A DNA stretch of 64,000 bases from Bidens hawaiensis (GCA_021521415.1 JAIQDT010003543.1:62001-126000), one strand, 5' to 3'; shown: positions 10,875-23,027, counted from the first letter of the stretch. Program-made: numbers and translations. The notes: generated by a model not told the origin, from the sequence alone.

Positions 10875-12938
10875 CTATTTAAGATAAGTAGAAGACACCC
10901 ACAGAAGCACATAAGTTACCAATGATGTTGTCACTTCTAAACTCCTTGGCCCTTTGAGTATTGGTGGGATAACCGACACCATCAAGAACGTTCCCAACAG
11001 CCACGACACAGCAAAAGTTCCCACCCTGAAACTCAAAATGCGTCAGCATTAACATGAACTACTTTCTAACTAAAATACCAGAAGTTTGGTTATTTGAAGG
11101 GTTAAACACTTAAGAAAGTAGCCGCCTTCGGTTCAATTAATGTTTTATGTAACCAACTTATCATCTGATTTGAGGTAATTATCTAAACAATCCAGTGTTT
11201 ATATGCAACTCGGCGCCACCCATGAAAATAAAAGGTCCACATGGCCAAAAGTTACTAACGTCTCGGATGCCACGTCATCATTTTGACCAGTTACCAGGTG
11301 GATCAGATTCTCGGATCACCTTTAGATAAAAATTTGTAACTTTGATGTTTTTCTAGCTTAAACAAAGTTTGCTACTAAAAGTAGATATTGAACCAAAGTT
11401 GGTTACTTCTTTAAGCAACAACCCTTCTTGAAGTATAACCAAAACATTTTGAAAACTTTGATGTTTTTCTAGCTTAAACACAAACTTTGTTAATAAAAAA
11501 TAGAAAATGGACGAAAGTTGGTTGCTTTTTATTATAGTAACCTTTCTTGAAGTATTAAGTATACCCAAAATTTTTGAAACTTCGATGTTCTCTAGCTTAA
11601 ACAAACTCAAAGTTTGCTACTAAATATAAAAATTAGACCAAAGTTGATTACTTTATTATACAACTAACCCTTCTTGAAATATAACAAAAATGAAAAGTGT
11701 GAAGCATACCCGTAAAGAAAAGCTCTGAGTTTGCTCTTGAGGCGGTCATGTATGAAATATATTGTGGTAAACAATGATATTGCAACCTGAAGGGTGGGTC
11801 CCTCTTTGGTTGGAAAAAGAACTGTAAGAGCTGCAAGTACCACAAATGCAACGGATGTTTTGATAATGAAGTTGGTAGCCGGGGTTCTAAATCTGCTCGT
11901 GACAGCCTGGACAACCCGAGACTGACTCACTTCCCTTATCTTTTTCTTAACGTTGATTTTGGGGTTTTTCCTCTCATGAAACTTTTGCATTATTATTTTG
12001 TCGTGAGCAGATTCAATTGCATCAAGACTCGGTTTGTGACCTGCGTATTTTTGAACCAAGAAGTTTCTAGCACTTTGGATTTCGTCTTCAGAAGCATCGT
12101 TGCTGATACCGAGTCTTTTATATGGATCCTTTATGTTGATTCTTGGAAAGACGGCTGCAGTTAGAAAAAAACATAGTTGTCAAGCAATTTATGATATCTT
12201 AAGGAATTAATAACTAAAAAAGTTACCGGATGATTCATCTCTAGTATCACCAAATGAAGCATCCATGGCACATTTCACCAAAAATGTCCTCTTTGTTAAA
12301 CCAGCCAAATTATTCCGTCTGCTTACATAATCCGTTAATGATATCAGAAAAATAATTTTAAAAAATGTAGTTACTAATTGACTAATTATCTACGCAGTTA
12401 CTGCGGAAAAATATCGGATATTGGTCAAGGACTGATATTTGAGTTATTGGTTATTGCGGTGAGATATCGGTAGTTTTAATGTCATGCAGAATTTATATAT
12501 ATATAGCAATTTAACACTAACTGATCAGTATGCTCTCCTACCATTAACAAATTAATCTTTTGCAACTTACAAAAACACTAACAATTGTAGCAAGTAGAAA
12601 CTGATTAAGACTTAAAACACTAACATTAAACACTAAAAATTGGCAATTAAGACTTAAAAAACTGATATTGGGAAAATCGGTGATATATCGCCGATAATAT
12701 TAGACTGATATTATGACAGATATTTTACCAGGGGACAGACAACCAATATATCTGTGATCTTAACTGCATAGCTATTTGTCACATACAAAGTGATAAAGAG
12801 TGATCAGTAAAACTACCTTCCAAGGCAAAACAAGTTTCTGGCTTTACCCTTTTCTTGCTTACATGGTACAGCTGGACGTCTTGAATGTAGATTAAAGCAA
12901 TATCTTACGGGGCTTCCGGTCAATCCCGACAGACTCAT
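10875..12938 (-). CDS. CPP1: CPP1-like plastid membrane protein (chaperone-like protein of POR1), 269 aa
   Basis: Four exons: 12938-12817, 12318-12227, 12154-11710, 11025-10875; 270 codons with the stop. The protein matches plant CPP1/CDF1. That family is a J-like, multi-pass thylakoid/envelope protein that stabilises protochlorophyllide oxidoreductase, and so supports chlorophyll synthesis. The N-terminus is transit-peptide-like. The J-like region (about 81-140, DPYKRLGISNDASEDEIQSA onward) lacks the HPD tripeptide of true J-proteins, as expected here. Hydrophobic segments follow: IIKTSVAFVVLAALTVLF, LQVAISLFTTIYFI, FAVSWLLGTFLMVSVIPP and VTYVLLWVSSTYL. The exon 2 acceptor is a NAGNAG (12318 or 12321), which would add or drop one residue in the transit-peptide region. 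Intron 3 carries a tandem repeat. Confidence 0.9.
11338..11690. repeat. ~116-bp tandem repeat, three copies
   Basis: The phrase TTTGATGTTTTTCTAGCTTA starts copies at 11341 and 11457, and a diverged copy starts at about 11580 (period about 116-124 bp). Each unit ends with a variant of CCCTTCTTGAAGTATAACC. It lies in the last intron of the CPP1-like gene. Confidence 0.8.
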
Positions 12939-13701
12939 CTTCTTAATAGGTAGAATTAAACTTAGATCACAAGCGTACATAACACAACAAGATTGACCAT
13001 GACTCGATGAATATTAAAAATAAAAAAAAGGCCGAAATAGCAAAACAGTCAACAGTTCTTTGAATTGGGTATAAACTAATAGACAAAACTGAGACTTTAA
13101 CACAAAATTTGATGGAAAAGGTGAACAATTATCAGAGTAATTTCAGTAGACCCACATTGTATTCAACTAATTTGATAAAAAACGCAGATGGGTATTGATT
13201 GCAATGTGAAAATTATTAATAGCAAATATAGTTTTTAAAAAATTGGGTTTTGCGATTCAAAAAGGGGTAGCCGGCGCAGCTTGTTGCCCGCTTGCCGTTT
13301 CGATGTAATCCAATAAACAATCATATATTATAGAAGCAATAATATAAATTTCCTTAATTTCATGAAATTATAGGTGTAAAGTAAATTAGTGCAATTGAAA
13401 TAACGAAGTTCATATTAGGAAACAATACAAAGACGACGAACTAAATTTACCTGAAGGATGAAGAGTATAATATAATATAATATAAGAATGAAGTGAGTCA
13501 CAAGTATCAGAGAACGAGATAATATACTTCGATTTTGTACGTAGTAGTTTTCATGGGAGTTTATCAGACGACAAGCAATGGATTGGGATTTAGGAGGAGT
13601 ACTGAAGCAATCGAGGGTTTTTGTCAGATTGGGAATGGATGGCTTATGAACCCTAGACTAATGATGATTGATTAGTCTTTGGAAATAAGTGTAAACATTA
13701 A
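12939..13701. other. Intergenic region upstream of the CPP1-like gene
   Basis: Presumed 5' UTR and promoter of the minus-strand CPP1-like gene. It holds a short TATAA repeat near 13466-13485. No ORF or mobile-element end was recognised. Confidence 0.4.
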
Positions 13702-13773
13702 TCCGTTGTAGTCTAGTTGGTTAGGATACTCGGCTCTCACCCGAGAGACCCGGGTTCAAGTCCCGGCAACGGA
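13702..13773 (+). tRNA. tRNA-Glu (CTC)
   Basis: 72-nt cloverleaf. The acceptor strands are TCCGTTG and CAACGGA, the anticodon stem is CTCGG/CCGAG around loop CTCTCAC with anticodon CTC at 13736-13738, and the T arm is CCCGGGTTCAAGTCCCGG. Internal A and B boxes are intact and CCA is not encoded, as usual for a nuclear gene. Confidence 0.96.
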
Positions 13774-13832
13774 ATTCTTTTCATTTTTGGGAAGAAGAAA
13801 ATTTTGTATTGGTTTTTATTGATAAAATCAGA

Positions 13833-14110
13833 AGACTTCTTCAAGAGACTTTGGCAATCGTGTGAAAAACACGATGGACTTAAATGACTCGGGGATAATT
13901 GAGGTTTGGTCCAACCTATACATTTTAGAACAAACCACGAGGGGGCTTAGATGACTTCTTCAAGGGACTCTGGCAATCGCGTGGAAAACACGACGGGACT
14001 TAGATGACTCGGAGGGTGATCGAGGTTCAGTTCGACCTATGCATTTTAGAACAAAACACGAGGGCGCTTAGATGACTTGGGCGATAACCGAGCTTCAGTC
14101 CAACCTATGC
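13833..14110. repeat. ~120-bp tandem repeat, two full copies and a partial third
   Basis: Copies start at 13833 and 13953 with GACTTCTTCAAG; each continues through a CACGAtGGACTTA-like segment and a GACCTATACATTTTAGAAC-like segment. A third, partial copy runs to about 14110. The array begins 60 bp after the tRNA-Glu gene. Confidence 0.75.
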
Positions 14111-14826
14111 AGTTTAGAACATTTGAATTTTCTCGGTTTAGCAAAGAGGATGTTGATGTGTGGTTGTATTATTATGATCGCTTTTTTGTGGTGATAAGGA
14201 GGGAGATGCCCTATAGTGGCATCAATCGTATATGAAAACACAAGGAACTTGAATTCAAGATTTGTTGTGAGTTAACTATGTGCGCTTTCATGCCTAGATG
14301 TGTGACAATGAGACAAAAGAGCTCACCTTAATGTTACAGATTAGGTCACTCAATGAATACCGTTAAACATTTGTATTGAACAACCTTACCCATAACTGAA
14401 CCTCATACACTACGGGATGCTTACTCATTAGTTAGAGTACATGATGCCAACGAGTGCTTGGTTGGATCCAAAGTACACTTTGACAACCATTACACCCTAT
14501 AACGACCTCGACCTAGCTTTAAGTGATTTAACTTCAGTTAATATATAATTTATTTTCTATAAGGACTTTTAGTGTATAATGATTGTTTAATATATATTAG
14601 TTTTCATCTAACCTTAGTGTAAAGCTCTATAACAAACAAGGACACCAAATATAATATTTACAACATTTTATACGAATTACAATATATATCATCAGTGACA
14701 GTTGTCTCAAAAAAACTACTATTCATGAATAATAATATAATATTTCAGGTGGGCTTTCATATAGGTTTGCACATGGGTAGTAGCAAATTCACTTTTTTTT
14801 GAAGTTTGATATTATTATTATTTTAT
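14111..14826. other. Gene-free stretch
   Basis: Moderately AT-rich with no coding potential I can support and no clear element boundaries. Confidence 0.35.
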
Positions 14827-15150
14827 GTTTTTTTTTGAACGACCAACTAAGTAACGCCGGGTACTCCGTACGCGGCCCCCATTGGCTAAAGGTAGCCCGA
14901 GCCGGTCACGAGTCCGGACGGACGGAGCCCCTAGCGGTCCACCTATTGAGGGATTCCTCGGATAAAACCCGACCCCCACGCCCGCCAAATGGCACGACAG
15001 CAAGGAGCCGGTAAAACCGGATGAGATCAGGACTCGAACTCTGGCAAGCCATGGTCATCCCTCATATCTCCCATATTAATTGGTGATAGTGAGGTTTGAT
15101 CCCCCTACCTCTCACCTGTAAAGTAAGTATTCTACCATTGAGCCACATCC
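14827..15150 (-). mobile_element. tRNA-derived SINE
   Basis: Read on the minus strand from 15150, the sequence starts GGATGTGGCTCAATGGTAGA, which has a polymerase III A box (TGGCTCAATGG), then a B box GGATCAAACC at about 15101-15092. It ends in an A-rich tail (plus-strand T run at 14829-14836). Both flanks are TATTATTATT-like, so a target duplication is plausible but cannot be told from simple sequence. The family is not identified. Confidence 0.6.
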
Positions 15151-15161
15151 AATTTACTACT

Positions 15162-15357
15162 ATTATTATTATGCAAAAGCATCTAACTTAAAAGTAATTT
15201 AAACATAAAATAAAATAATTAAACTTACAATATACGTTTTATACTTTCACGGCTAAGCAATATTCGACTAGATTAATAAAACGTATATTGTAAGTTTAAT
15301 TATTTTATTTTATGTTTAAATTACTTTTAAGTTAGATGCTTTTTGCATAATAATAAT
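15162..15357. repeat. Long near-perfect inverted repeat (hairpin), ~80-bp arms
   Basis: The left arm (about 15162-15242) and right arm (about 15276-15357) are reverse complements with only a one-base bulge (GCAAAAGC against GCTTTTTGC). The loop is 33 nt. Transcribed RNA would form an ~80-bp duplex. No TIR-type transposon ends are obvious. It lies between the SINE and the promoter of the DUF726 gene. Confidence 0.9.
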
Positions 15358-15733
15358 AATATTCAATTCATTTTCATGCTTACATCTACTTACAATTTGA
15401 TATAAATCTTATTAAAAACCAAGTCTGACTAACACGCAGATAAACTTTATCTACCTTATATTTTACCAACATCCTTGGCACACGGGCTTACGTAACGCTC
15501 AAACTTCTTTCTAAAATTTAGATAAAAATAAAAATATATATATTTTAATAAAGAAATATATATTTGAAGTTATTTAAGAAAAACGTATTAATTAAGGCAG
15601 AATTTAGTTAGATTCAATAAATAAACATAACATTTCTGAATCAAAACTCACGAGTCGTTGCCGACGATGAGTTGACAATTAATTCAATACAAACAAACAG
15701 ACGTATCGATCAAACCGATCAGATGCAATTGAA

Positions 15734-18700
15734 ATGGGTTCAAAGTTAACACCGACGCAGAGATACGCGGCCGCAGCTTTATTTGGGTTGGCCCTAAACC
15801 AGGCCCAGATTCACCAAACCCTTCTGTTGGGATCTTCATCATCCTCCGATGAGCCCACCGAAGACCGTGTTAGCAGTGGTAGCAGCAGTAGCGATTCAGT
15901 CTCCGAAGATCCTCTGTTATGGGTTAACGAATCGTCCGGTCTGCTCCGACCCATTTTCAGGTTTCTTTAATTAATTGTTCAATTTTACTCTAATTTAACT
16001 GCCATGGGTCTAGTCACTAGTGTATATGTTTGTGATTGCAATTTGTTATAAAGTATGTTACTTTAGTTAAATGAAATTAATGATTTCATTAATCTGAGCA
16101 ATGTAGAGTGTGTCAGTTCACTTAAAAGACACATCTTAATGGTTTATGAAGCCTAACGGGTAAGTTTTGGAAACATGCTGACCCATTCGAAGGCCACTTC
16201 TTAATCGTTGCAAAACAACCCCTTACTCTAGTTCAAAAACTGTAGAGTATTAATAATGACTCTACTTATTTGCACGCTTATCACGCTAAAAGTAGTTTGT
16301 TTATAATCCTCACACTTGTTAAATTAGGTTTCTAGAAATCAATAATTCAGCCTGGTCTGGTTTAGAGGAAACTGCTGGTTCTTCTTCCGCTAGTCATCAT
16401 GTTGGAGCGGTAAGCACGTTATAATTTTAAGTAAACTTTTTATAAGAATGATTTACTTAAGAAACATAAGTTTGCTTAAAAGTAAAACACTTATGGCTTA
16501 TGAGTTTCTAATTATGAACAATGTTATGTGTAACTATGGTTTGTATTGTGACAGTTTTTAAGGTTACTGGCTGAAGAAAGTGACGATGATTCTTCAGAAG
16601 CTTCAGATCATGAACTTGCTTTGTCCAATGCTATCAATGCCATGGTGGCGAGCATAGAAACAACTCCGGAAGATTATATAGTGAAAAAAGAGATGCAACG
16701 TGCTTATGCTGATGAGTTGCAGGAAAAGTTAACCCCTAATGAAACCGTGCCTGAATCAGAAAACCAGATAAAAGTTGTGCAGGAACAAGACGCCAACAAG
16801 GATAAGCTAAAGAACGAGCGCGAGAAAGATCTAAAAGATGAGAACTTTATGAAAGAGCTGGAGAAAGATATTCAAATTGAACACTCTAAAAACAAGCATG
16901 AGAAAGATTGCAAAAATGAGAACATTAAAAATGAGCAGGAGAAAGATTGCAAAAAGGAGAACTCCAAAAATGCGCAGGAGAAAGAATGCAAAAATGAAAA
17001 CATTAAAAATGAGCATGAGCAAGATTGCAAAAATGAGAACATTAAAAACGAGAAGGAGAAAGATTGCAAAAAGGAGAACTCCAAAAACGAGCAGGAGAAA
17101 GCATGCAAAAATGAAAAGATTAAAAACGAGCATGAGAAAGATGGCAAAAATGAAAATATTAAAAACGAGCAGGAGAAAGATTGCAAGCCACCTGGCACTA
17201 AAGAAGTGCATAGTGCATCCAACAATTACATAGAAGAAAAACTCAATGAAGAGATGAGGATGCTCAGTTATGGAAGAAAAGTGACAGTTTTATATGAGCT
17301 TCTTTCAGCTTGTTTGGCAAATACACCCGAAGATAATAATACTGATAATAAAAGTAAATCTAAGAAACGAGGTAAAGGTTATGATGCAAGACACCGTTCG
17401 GCTTTGCGTTTGCTGACAACATGGTTTAACATCAAATGGATCAAAATGGTTCGTGTTACTTTGTATCATTGTATGCACAATGCCACATCTGCATTAAAAT
17501 ATACTTTGAATTCCCATTATTATGTTTTGCAGGAAGCAATTGAGATAATTGTTGCCTGCTCTGCAATGGCGGTATTGAAACAAGAAGAGGCAAAAGAAGA
17601 GGATAAAGAACCAAAAAGCTTGTGGGCCAAGTGGAAACGCGGAGGTATTATTGGAGCTGCTGCTTTAACTGGCGGAACCCTAATGGCAATTTCTGGCGGT
17701 ATAGTATGGTTATCTCAAATTATGCAATCTTTTTGTACATTTAATCTCATCTGTAGAATGGGAAATGGTAATTAATATTCTTTTTTATTCCACAACAGGT
17801 TTAGCTGCTCCAGCAATTGCTGCAGGGTTCAGTGCTTTAGCACCTACATTGGGTACCATTATACCAGTTATTGGAGCCAGTGGGTTTGCTGCGGTTGCAA
17901 CCGCTGCTGGCAGTGTTGCTGGTTCTGTTGCAGTTGCTGCTTCTTTTGGAGGTAAAGAATATCAAACATAGTTTGATTATTTATTGTTATTATTATAAGA
18001 ATTCATGTCATTATTAATTTGATTCAGCTGCTGGAGCGGGACTTACTGGGACCAAAATGGCTAGAAGGACGGGAAGCGTTGATGAATTTGAATTCAAAGC
18101 CATAGGGCGAAATCATAACCAAGGCGTGAGTTTTATCAGCTATTTTATAGATATTTTGTGACTGCTTTTAATAATAATATAAAGTTTTTATTACCAGAGG
18201 CTGGCGGTTGAGATATTGATCTCCGGATTTGTCTTTGAGGAACAAGATTTTTTTAGGCCTTGGGAAGGGGAAACTGATAACATGGAAAGGTAACTCAATT
18301 TTCATGAAAACTTTTTTCTATTTTACAATTACCGAGGTATTAAATATTATTATATTAGATATGTACTACAATGGGAATCTAAGCATTTGATTGCTGTAAG
18401 CACTGCAATTCAGGACTGGCTTCAATCAAGTAATTACTTAATCCTCAGATATTACTAATTAGTAATTATATAGTTGATGATGTGTATATACTAATGTTTG
18501 ATTATACTCAGCACTTGCATTGGAATTAATGAAACGAGGCGCAATGATGACTGTATTAAGTTCCTTAGTATCAGCTTTTGCCTGGCCTGCAACTCTACTT
18601 TATTTAACTGATCTTATCGATAGCAAATGGACAATTGCTGTGAACAGGTTTTTCAATTTACAGTTTTGCTCCCTTCTTTTGAAACTATTCTCATTTAACT

Positions 18701-19583
18701 TTTAAGTTTCCTTCAGAACTGACAAGGCTGGAAAGCTGCTTGCTGAAGTGTTTATCAAAGGGTTACAAGGCAACAGGTGCAACTAATATTAAGTTACACC
18801 ATTTATCCATTATTAAAAAGTCTTGTAAGTTTGTAATTATTGTGTGGTTATAAATTTCAGGCCTGTGATATTGGTGGGATTCTCACTTGGAGCACGTGCA
18901 ATCTTCAAGTGTCTTCAATATCTTGCTGAAAATGGACATGGTCAGTTACTCGTGAGGAGTCGTTTTTTTTTTGGGAGAAATTAATTTATATTTTTAACTG
19001 AATTTGCAGATGGAATTGTGGAAAGAGTGGTTCTACTTGGGGCACCTGTTGCTATAAAAGGTGAAGATTGGGGAGCTGTTAGGAAGGTATCGATGTTAAT
19101 TTCATTAAACTGCTTTTAGTTACCTAGAACGAGTACGTTAAATGTCGCCTTTATATTTATAAAAGTGTACTTTTTAGGTGGTTTCTGGTAGATTGATAAA
19201 TGCTTACTCTACAAATGATTGGATGCTGGGAGTAGCTTTTCGTGCTAGGTATGTATTCAATCGAGTTTGTTGCATTTTGAAACCGAACTTTGAAAAGATT
19301 TGATTTTAATTATATGGTTGAATGGCAGTCTTCTCAGTCAAGGATTAGCTGGAATTCAGGCTGTGAATGTTCCTGGAATCGAGAATGTAAGTTTTGATTT
19401 GGTTATTAAATTATTATTTGATGATTTCTAAATAAGATGTTTGAGTTTTGTGCCGTGTGAACGAATGAACAGGTTGATGTTACGGAACTGATTGATGGAC
19501 ACTCGTCTTACTTATGGGCTACGCAGGAGATACTAGATCGTCTGGAACTAGAATCGTATTTTCCGGTTTTCAACAAAAATTAA
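15734..19583 (+). CDS. DUF726/TMCO4-type alpha/beta-hydrolase membrane protein, 791 aa
   Basis: Fifteen exons: 15734-15960, 16328-16409, 16555-17448, 17533-17698, 17799-17951, 18028-18125, 18198-18289, 18359-18429, 18512-18647, 18717-18776, 18861-18940, 19010-19086, 19178-19248, 19329-19386, 19473-19583. They total 2376 nt in one frame. The C-terminal half is a DUF726-type alpha/beta hydrolase with nucleophile elbow GFSLGA (Ser668) and likely Asp726 (STNDWML) and His765 (DGHSSYLW). Glycine/alanine-rich hydrophobic segments before it (GGIIGAAALTGGTLMAISGG and the next exon) are probable membrane spans. The substrate is unknown to me. The N-terminus is Ser/acidic-rich. Residues ~220-315 are a Lys/Glu/Asn tandem repeat inside exon 3 that I do not recall from this family. 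No stops or frameshifts. Confidence 0.88.
16902..17190 (+). repeat. In-frame 39-bp tandem repeat coding 13-residue K/E/N units
   Basis: About eight units with a 39-bp period start near 16902, 16941, 16981, 17020, 17059, 17098, 17137 and 17176. Each encodes a variant of KDCKNENIKNEQE with an almost invariant Cys. Variants alternate (NIKNE/NSKNE), suggesting a higher-order repeat. The frame is kept throughout. Predicted to be a charged helix or coiled coil. Confidence 0.92.
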
Positions 19584-20436
19584 GGTTACATATTTGATTA
19601 ATGAGGTTGGTGTACAAAGCAGGACGCCTGTTTCTTCGTTCGTAGCATTTCTGTATAGTTTGCGGTTATCTTAGTATGAATCATATATATAATACTTGTC
19701 CCCATTTTGCCTTATTTTTTTATTTGCGACTTTCGTAACAAAGTATTTTGATATCACCTGTTTTGGTAGTCTTGAACCAGTTGACACAGATCAACTCCTT
19801 CGTAGTTTGTTTGTTCTAAATGGTGATTTCTCATTTGTATGGTTTTTCTCATCTGGTGAATGGAGAGTAGTCCTTGTCAACCAAATAAGCGACTGGGGGA
19901 TGCCGAAGAAATTGCCACATATTGATTAGTTAAACCGATCGTTATCTTTACCATAAAACGAAAATAAAATATAGGTGTACACGAGTTAGACTTGAGTATG
20001 ACCGAAAACTTGAATTTGGTTCATTTAAACTGTTCCCAGCACTCTTTTGAGGAATGGTGGTTAAAATGGCTTGGCTTGAGTCGAGTCAGACTCAACACAA
20101 ACTTGAAACTAAACGAGTTAGCTAGACTTGACTTGTTTTCTCTTAACTGGTTGAATTTGAGCTCATAGTAAAGCTCGAGTCAACTCGGGCTAGACAAGCC
20201 AACCCATTTATTTAAAAATAATACTTTTGATGTATACATGCAGATTTTATAAATATAGTAAAATGGGCCAACCAATCAATAAGATTTAATTAATGTAAAA
20301 CTTAAGCTTATAAAAAATGAAAAATCAAATTTTGGGGCGATAAGCCAATCAAGTGGCATGTGAGGATCCCAACCGTTAGCACTTGTGAGTGATATATTTA
20401 TTATATTGGGGGGTGAAGGTTAAATTTAGTTAAGAG
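19584..20436. other. Intergenic region with a decayed hAT-like repeat
   Basis: The 3' UTR of the DUF726 gene is expected at the start; the ORF near 19696-19929 has no domain and is likely chance. From about 19975 to 20250 the sequence (TAGGTGTACACGAGTTAGAC, later CTCGGGCTAGACAAGCC) resembles the small hAT-like elements elsewhere in the window, but with no clean ends. Confidence 0.4.
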
Positions 20437-21628
20437 ATGGAGGAAACCCTAACCCCCAAAGATGATGATAATAATAATAATAATCTAGGATTGTTGAATG
20501 AGAATAAAAGTGGTAAAGGATGCTTGTATTATTCCTCCACTTCCAAGAACCCTCCCTCTTTGCCTGGGTTTCACCCGTTCTCTTCCTAAAGGTACTCTGT
20601 CTCTGTCTGATATTTTGTTTCTATCTACAATTCACTTTGAAACTAATCCAGTCATCAGTCAATTCACATTTTTCGGATCATTGCTTCTTTTAACTTTACT
20701 ACCTTCAGATGTCAACATGTTATTATATTATTGCTTCTCTTCAAATTGCAATTTGTTATGAGGTTTGTGTACGATTTATAGTGCAATATCTGTTCATTGT
20801 TGTAGAAATGGCGGTTAGAGGGTACCTGTAAAAGATTCAAAAGTCAAATAAAAAAGAACAGATTTTCTGATTCTAGACTTTAAAGAAATCAGTTAGAGAA
20901 GTTCAGTTGTAACCATACTCTGATTCTTGTATAGCTAGCTATATGTTAAGTATCTGTGGGTGTCTGACTATTATTATATTCTTTCACTAGTCAAAATGTG
21001 TTATAGCCAACATAATAATCATAAGATTTAAGATTGTTAGTTTATTGTAGAGTTACAGGGAATACTAACGATGTGAAGTTAATCTATTATTAAACTACAT
21101 GAATGTCATGAGGATGTTATCTTATTACATTTGAAATTGGCAGCGACAACACTAGTAAATGTTAATAGCTTCTTTTGATTTGTTGGTGCCTTGCTATAAT
21201 ACTATGCAAGTGGTGGTGTTAGTTGAACTTTGACTTGTTTAAATCTTGAAATGATGATCTTGTCGTGTATTGATGGTAACTGGTTTGACTATAATCTGTG
21301 TGTGAAAAGAAACAAGAGATTTGTGACCATCTTCCTTTGTCATGGAAAATAGAAATATTGTAATTAGAATTATTTATATTTGTTTCTGCTGAATGTTGCG
21401 TCTTGGATTAGACAATATGGGATCCTGAGTTTTAACATGTATGACTAGTACCTCACTACTATGTTGGAGAGTCTGAGATGGAAGCTTCAAAAGAGGGCAG
21501 GTGCCTTGCTGATTTCAGATACGGTTGTGTTGGTTATTCTGTTTATTCAGATAACAAAAATCAACCTGGCCCTGTACAAGAAACACAAAAGGAGTTGCCA
21601 GTCTGTGTTGGCATTGAGGTCCTCTCTC

Positions 21629-21660
<32 letters not shown>

Positions 21661-22545
21661 ATATACTAATACAATAACAACACCATTTACATAACTGTTT
21701 GCAGGTTCTGGTGGACAGAAAAGTTACTAATGCTAACTCGCCTTCTACCCATGCTCATACCAAAGGTAAATTGTTTTACTAACATCATGAGTTAGTTTGT
21801 TGAGAGTTCTTGTTACTAGTTGCTATGGGTTATTGCACATGATCGGCTCCTATTAGATGCAGTATTTTGTGACATGTGACATTAGAGTAAACTCTCATAT
21901 GATCTATTTGTGCGATATACTCTCTTTTTGTCTTAAGTTAGTTATCATCTTTTCGTGTAGAATGCCAAACTTCTATTACATACATTGTTTTACATTATTA
22001 GTGATATATAGTTTTGAAAGGCTGTAAGTTTGTGCTTTCAATCGTATGATTTTGATTTCTTATCTGTATATAGCGTCCGCTCTTATAGTTGGTATAACAG
22101 AACTAACGCGTTGTGTTTTTTTTTATATTTTTTTTAAGATAATCATTCAATTCCACAGCCACGAGTAAACAGGCCACCTCAATCTGCATCGGATGATTTC
22201 TTTAGCAGGTAAGTAGTTGTCTTTATGTCTTCTAATGTGCTCCATTTGTTACATTTTGACTCTTCAGGTCAAATAAGATGATTCTCTGCTTCAAAATGAC
22301 CAAGATTCAATATATATATATATATATTGAAATTTTAAATAAAAAACAATGTGTTTTGAGCTCTGAGTTTTGACCTAAAATGTCAAACTTTATCATTCTG
22401 ACTTTGATAAATTCTTCTTAACAGATTTACCAGAAATGCAAACATAGTTGCATCAGGGGTAGCAAAGAACGTTCGCAAAGTTGGGAATCAAATAAAGGAA
22501 AGTGTTGATAACATTTTGTATCCTTATCGAAGACGGCCAAAATAA
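20437..22545 (+). CDS. Small conserved plant protein, probably DUF8204-like, with an apparent 1-nt frameshift in exon 1
   Basis: Exons: 20437-20591, 21449-21618, 21705-21765, 22139-22208, 22425-22545. Exons 2-5 join cleanly and end in NILYPYRRRPK. Exon 1 is split between two frames. From ATG 20437 it reads KSGKGCLYYSSTSKNP and stops at 20587. The +1 frame reads LCLGFTRSLPK and splices (GT at 20592) into VPHYYVGESEMEASKEGR. My memory of the plant family is KGCLYYSS...CVGxxRSLP, so one extra base seems present in the pyrimidine run at about 20551-20560. An intact alternative starts at ATG 20498 (171 aa) but loses the KGCLYYSS segment. Function is unknown. The DUF8204 label is from memory and should be searched. 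Confidence 0.6.
21632..21660. repeat. (TA)n(TG)n compound microsatellite
   Basis: A short TA run followed by about ten TG units, in an intron just after exon 2 of the DUF8204-like gene. Confidence 0.9.
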
Positions 22546-23027
22546 GAAAACGCCTGCTGAAGCGATGATTCTGTGAGATGAAGAATATGGTAATTTCTAC
22601 TGTTAAGGATGCTTGAATTTTCAATTTTGCTCATAATGAATATGATGAAACTAAGTATCAAATTTGTTGATGATTTAGGTTTGTGACATGCACCCTAGTA
22701 TTGCTTTTGTACACCTACTCAAAATTGCAGAAATGAGTTATACTTTTGTACTGTATATTCTTCGTAAGCATAGTTGAATAATTGTTGCTGCATTTCCTAT
22801 CTTAATTTCACTTGTAAGTTGTGGACTACTCAATAACTTTGAACCAACTTTGCTTAGTATCCTACGTAGTCATACAAAACAGATTTTATATAGAGAATCA
22901 TAAGAACTATATAAACATGTCGACGTAGTGATCATGAGGGAAAGAGACGCGGTTATATGGTTAAATAACCCTCTTGTGAGTAGCAGTTAAATCACGATGT
23001 ATATGCTTACCGCTAGAGATGTTCAAA

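Noticed and set aside
14818..15014. Overlapping ORFs on both strands at the SINE
   Set aside because: They fall in the SINE body; polymerase III box A and B and the A-rich tail explain the sequence better.
16831..17233. Long antisense and alternate-frame ORFs (117-126 aa) across the DUF726 repeat
   Set aside because: They are products of the 39-bp periodicity, which keeps all frames open; composition is low-complexity Phe/Leu or Arg/Lys, and the plus-strand frame fits the gene model.
19696..19929. 77-codon plus-strand ORF after the DUF726 gene
   Set aside because: It lies in the presumed 3' UTR, has no domain, and no splice connection to the gene.
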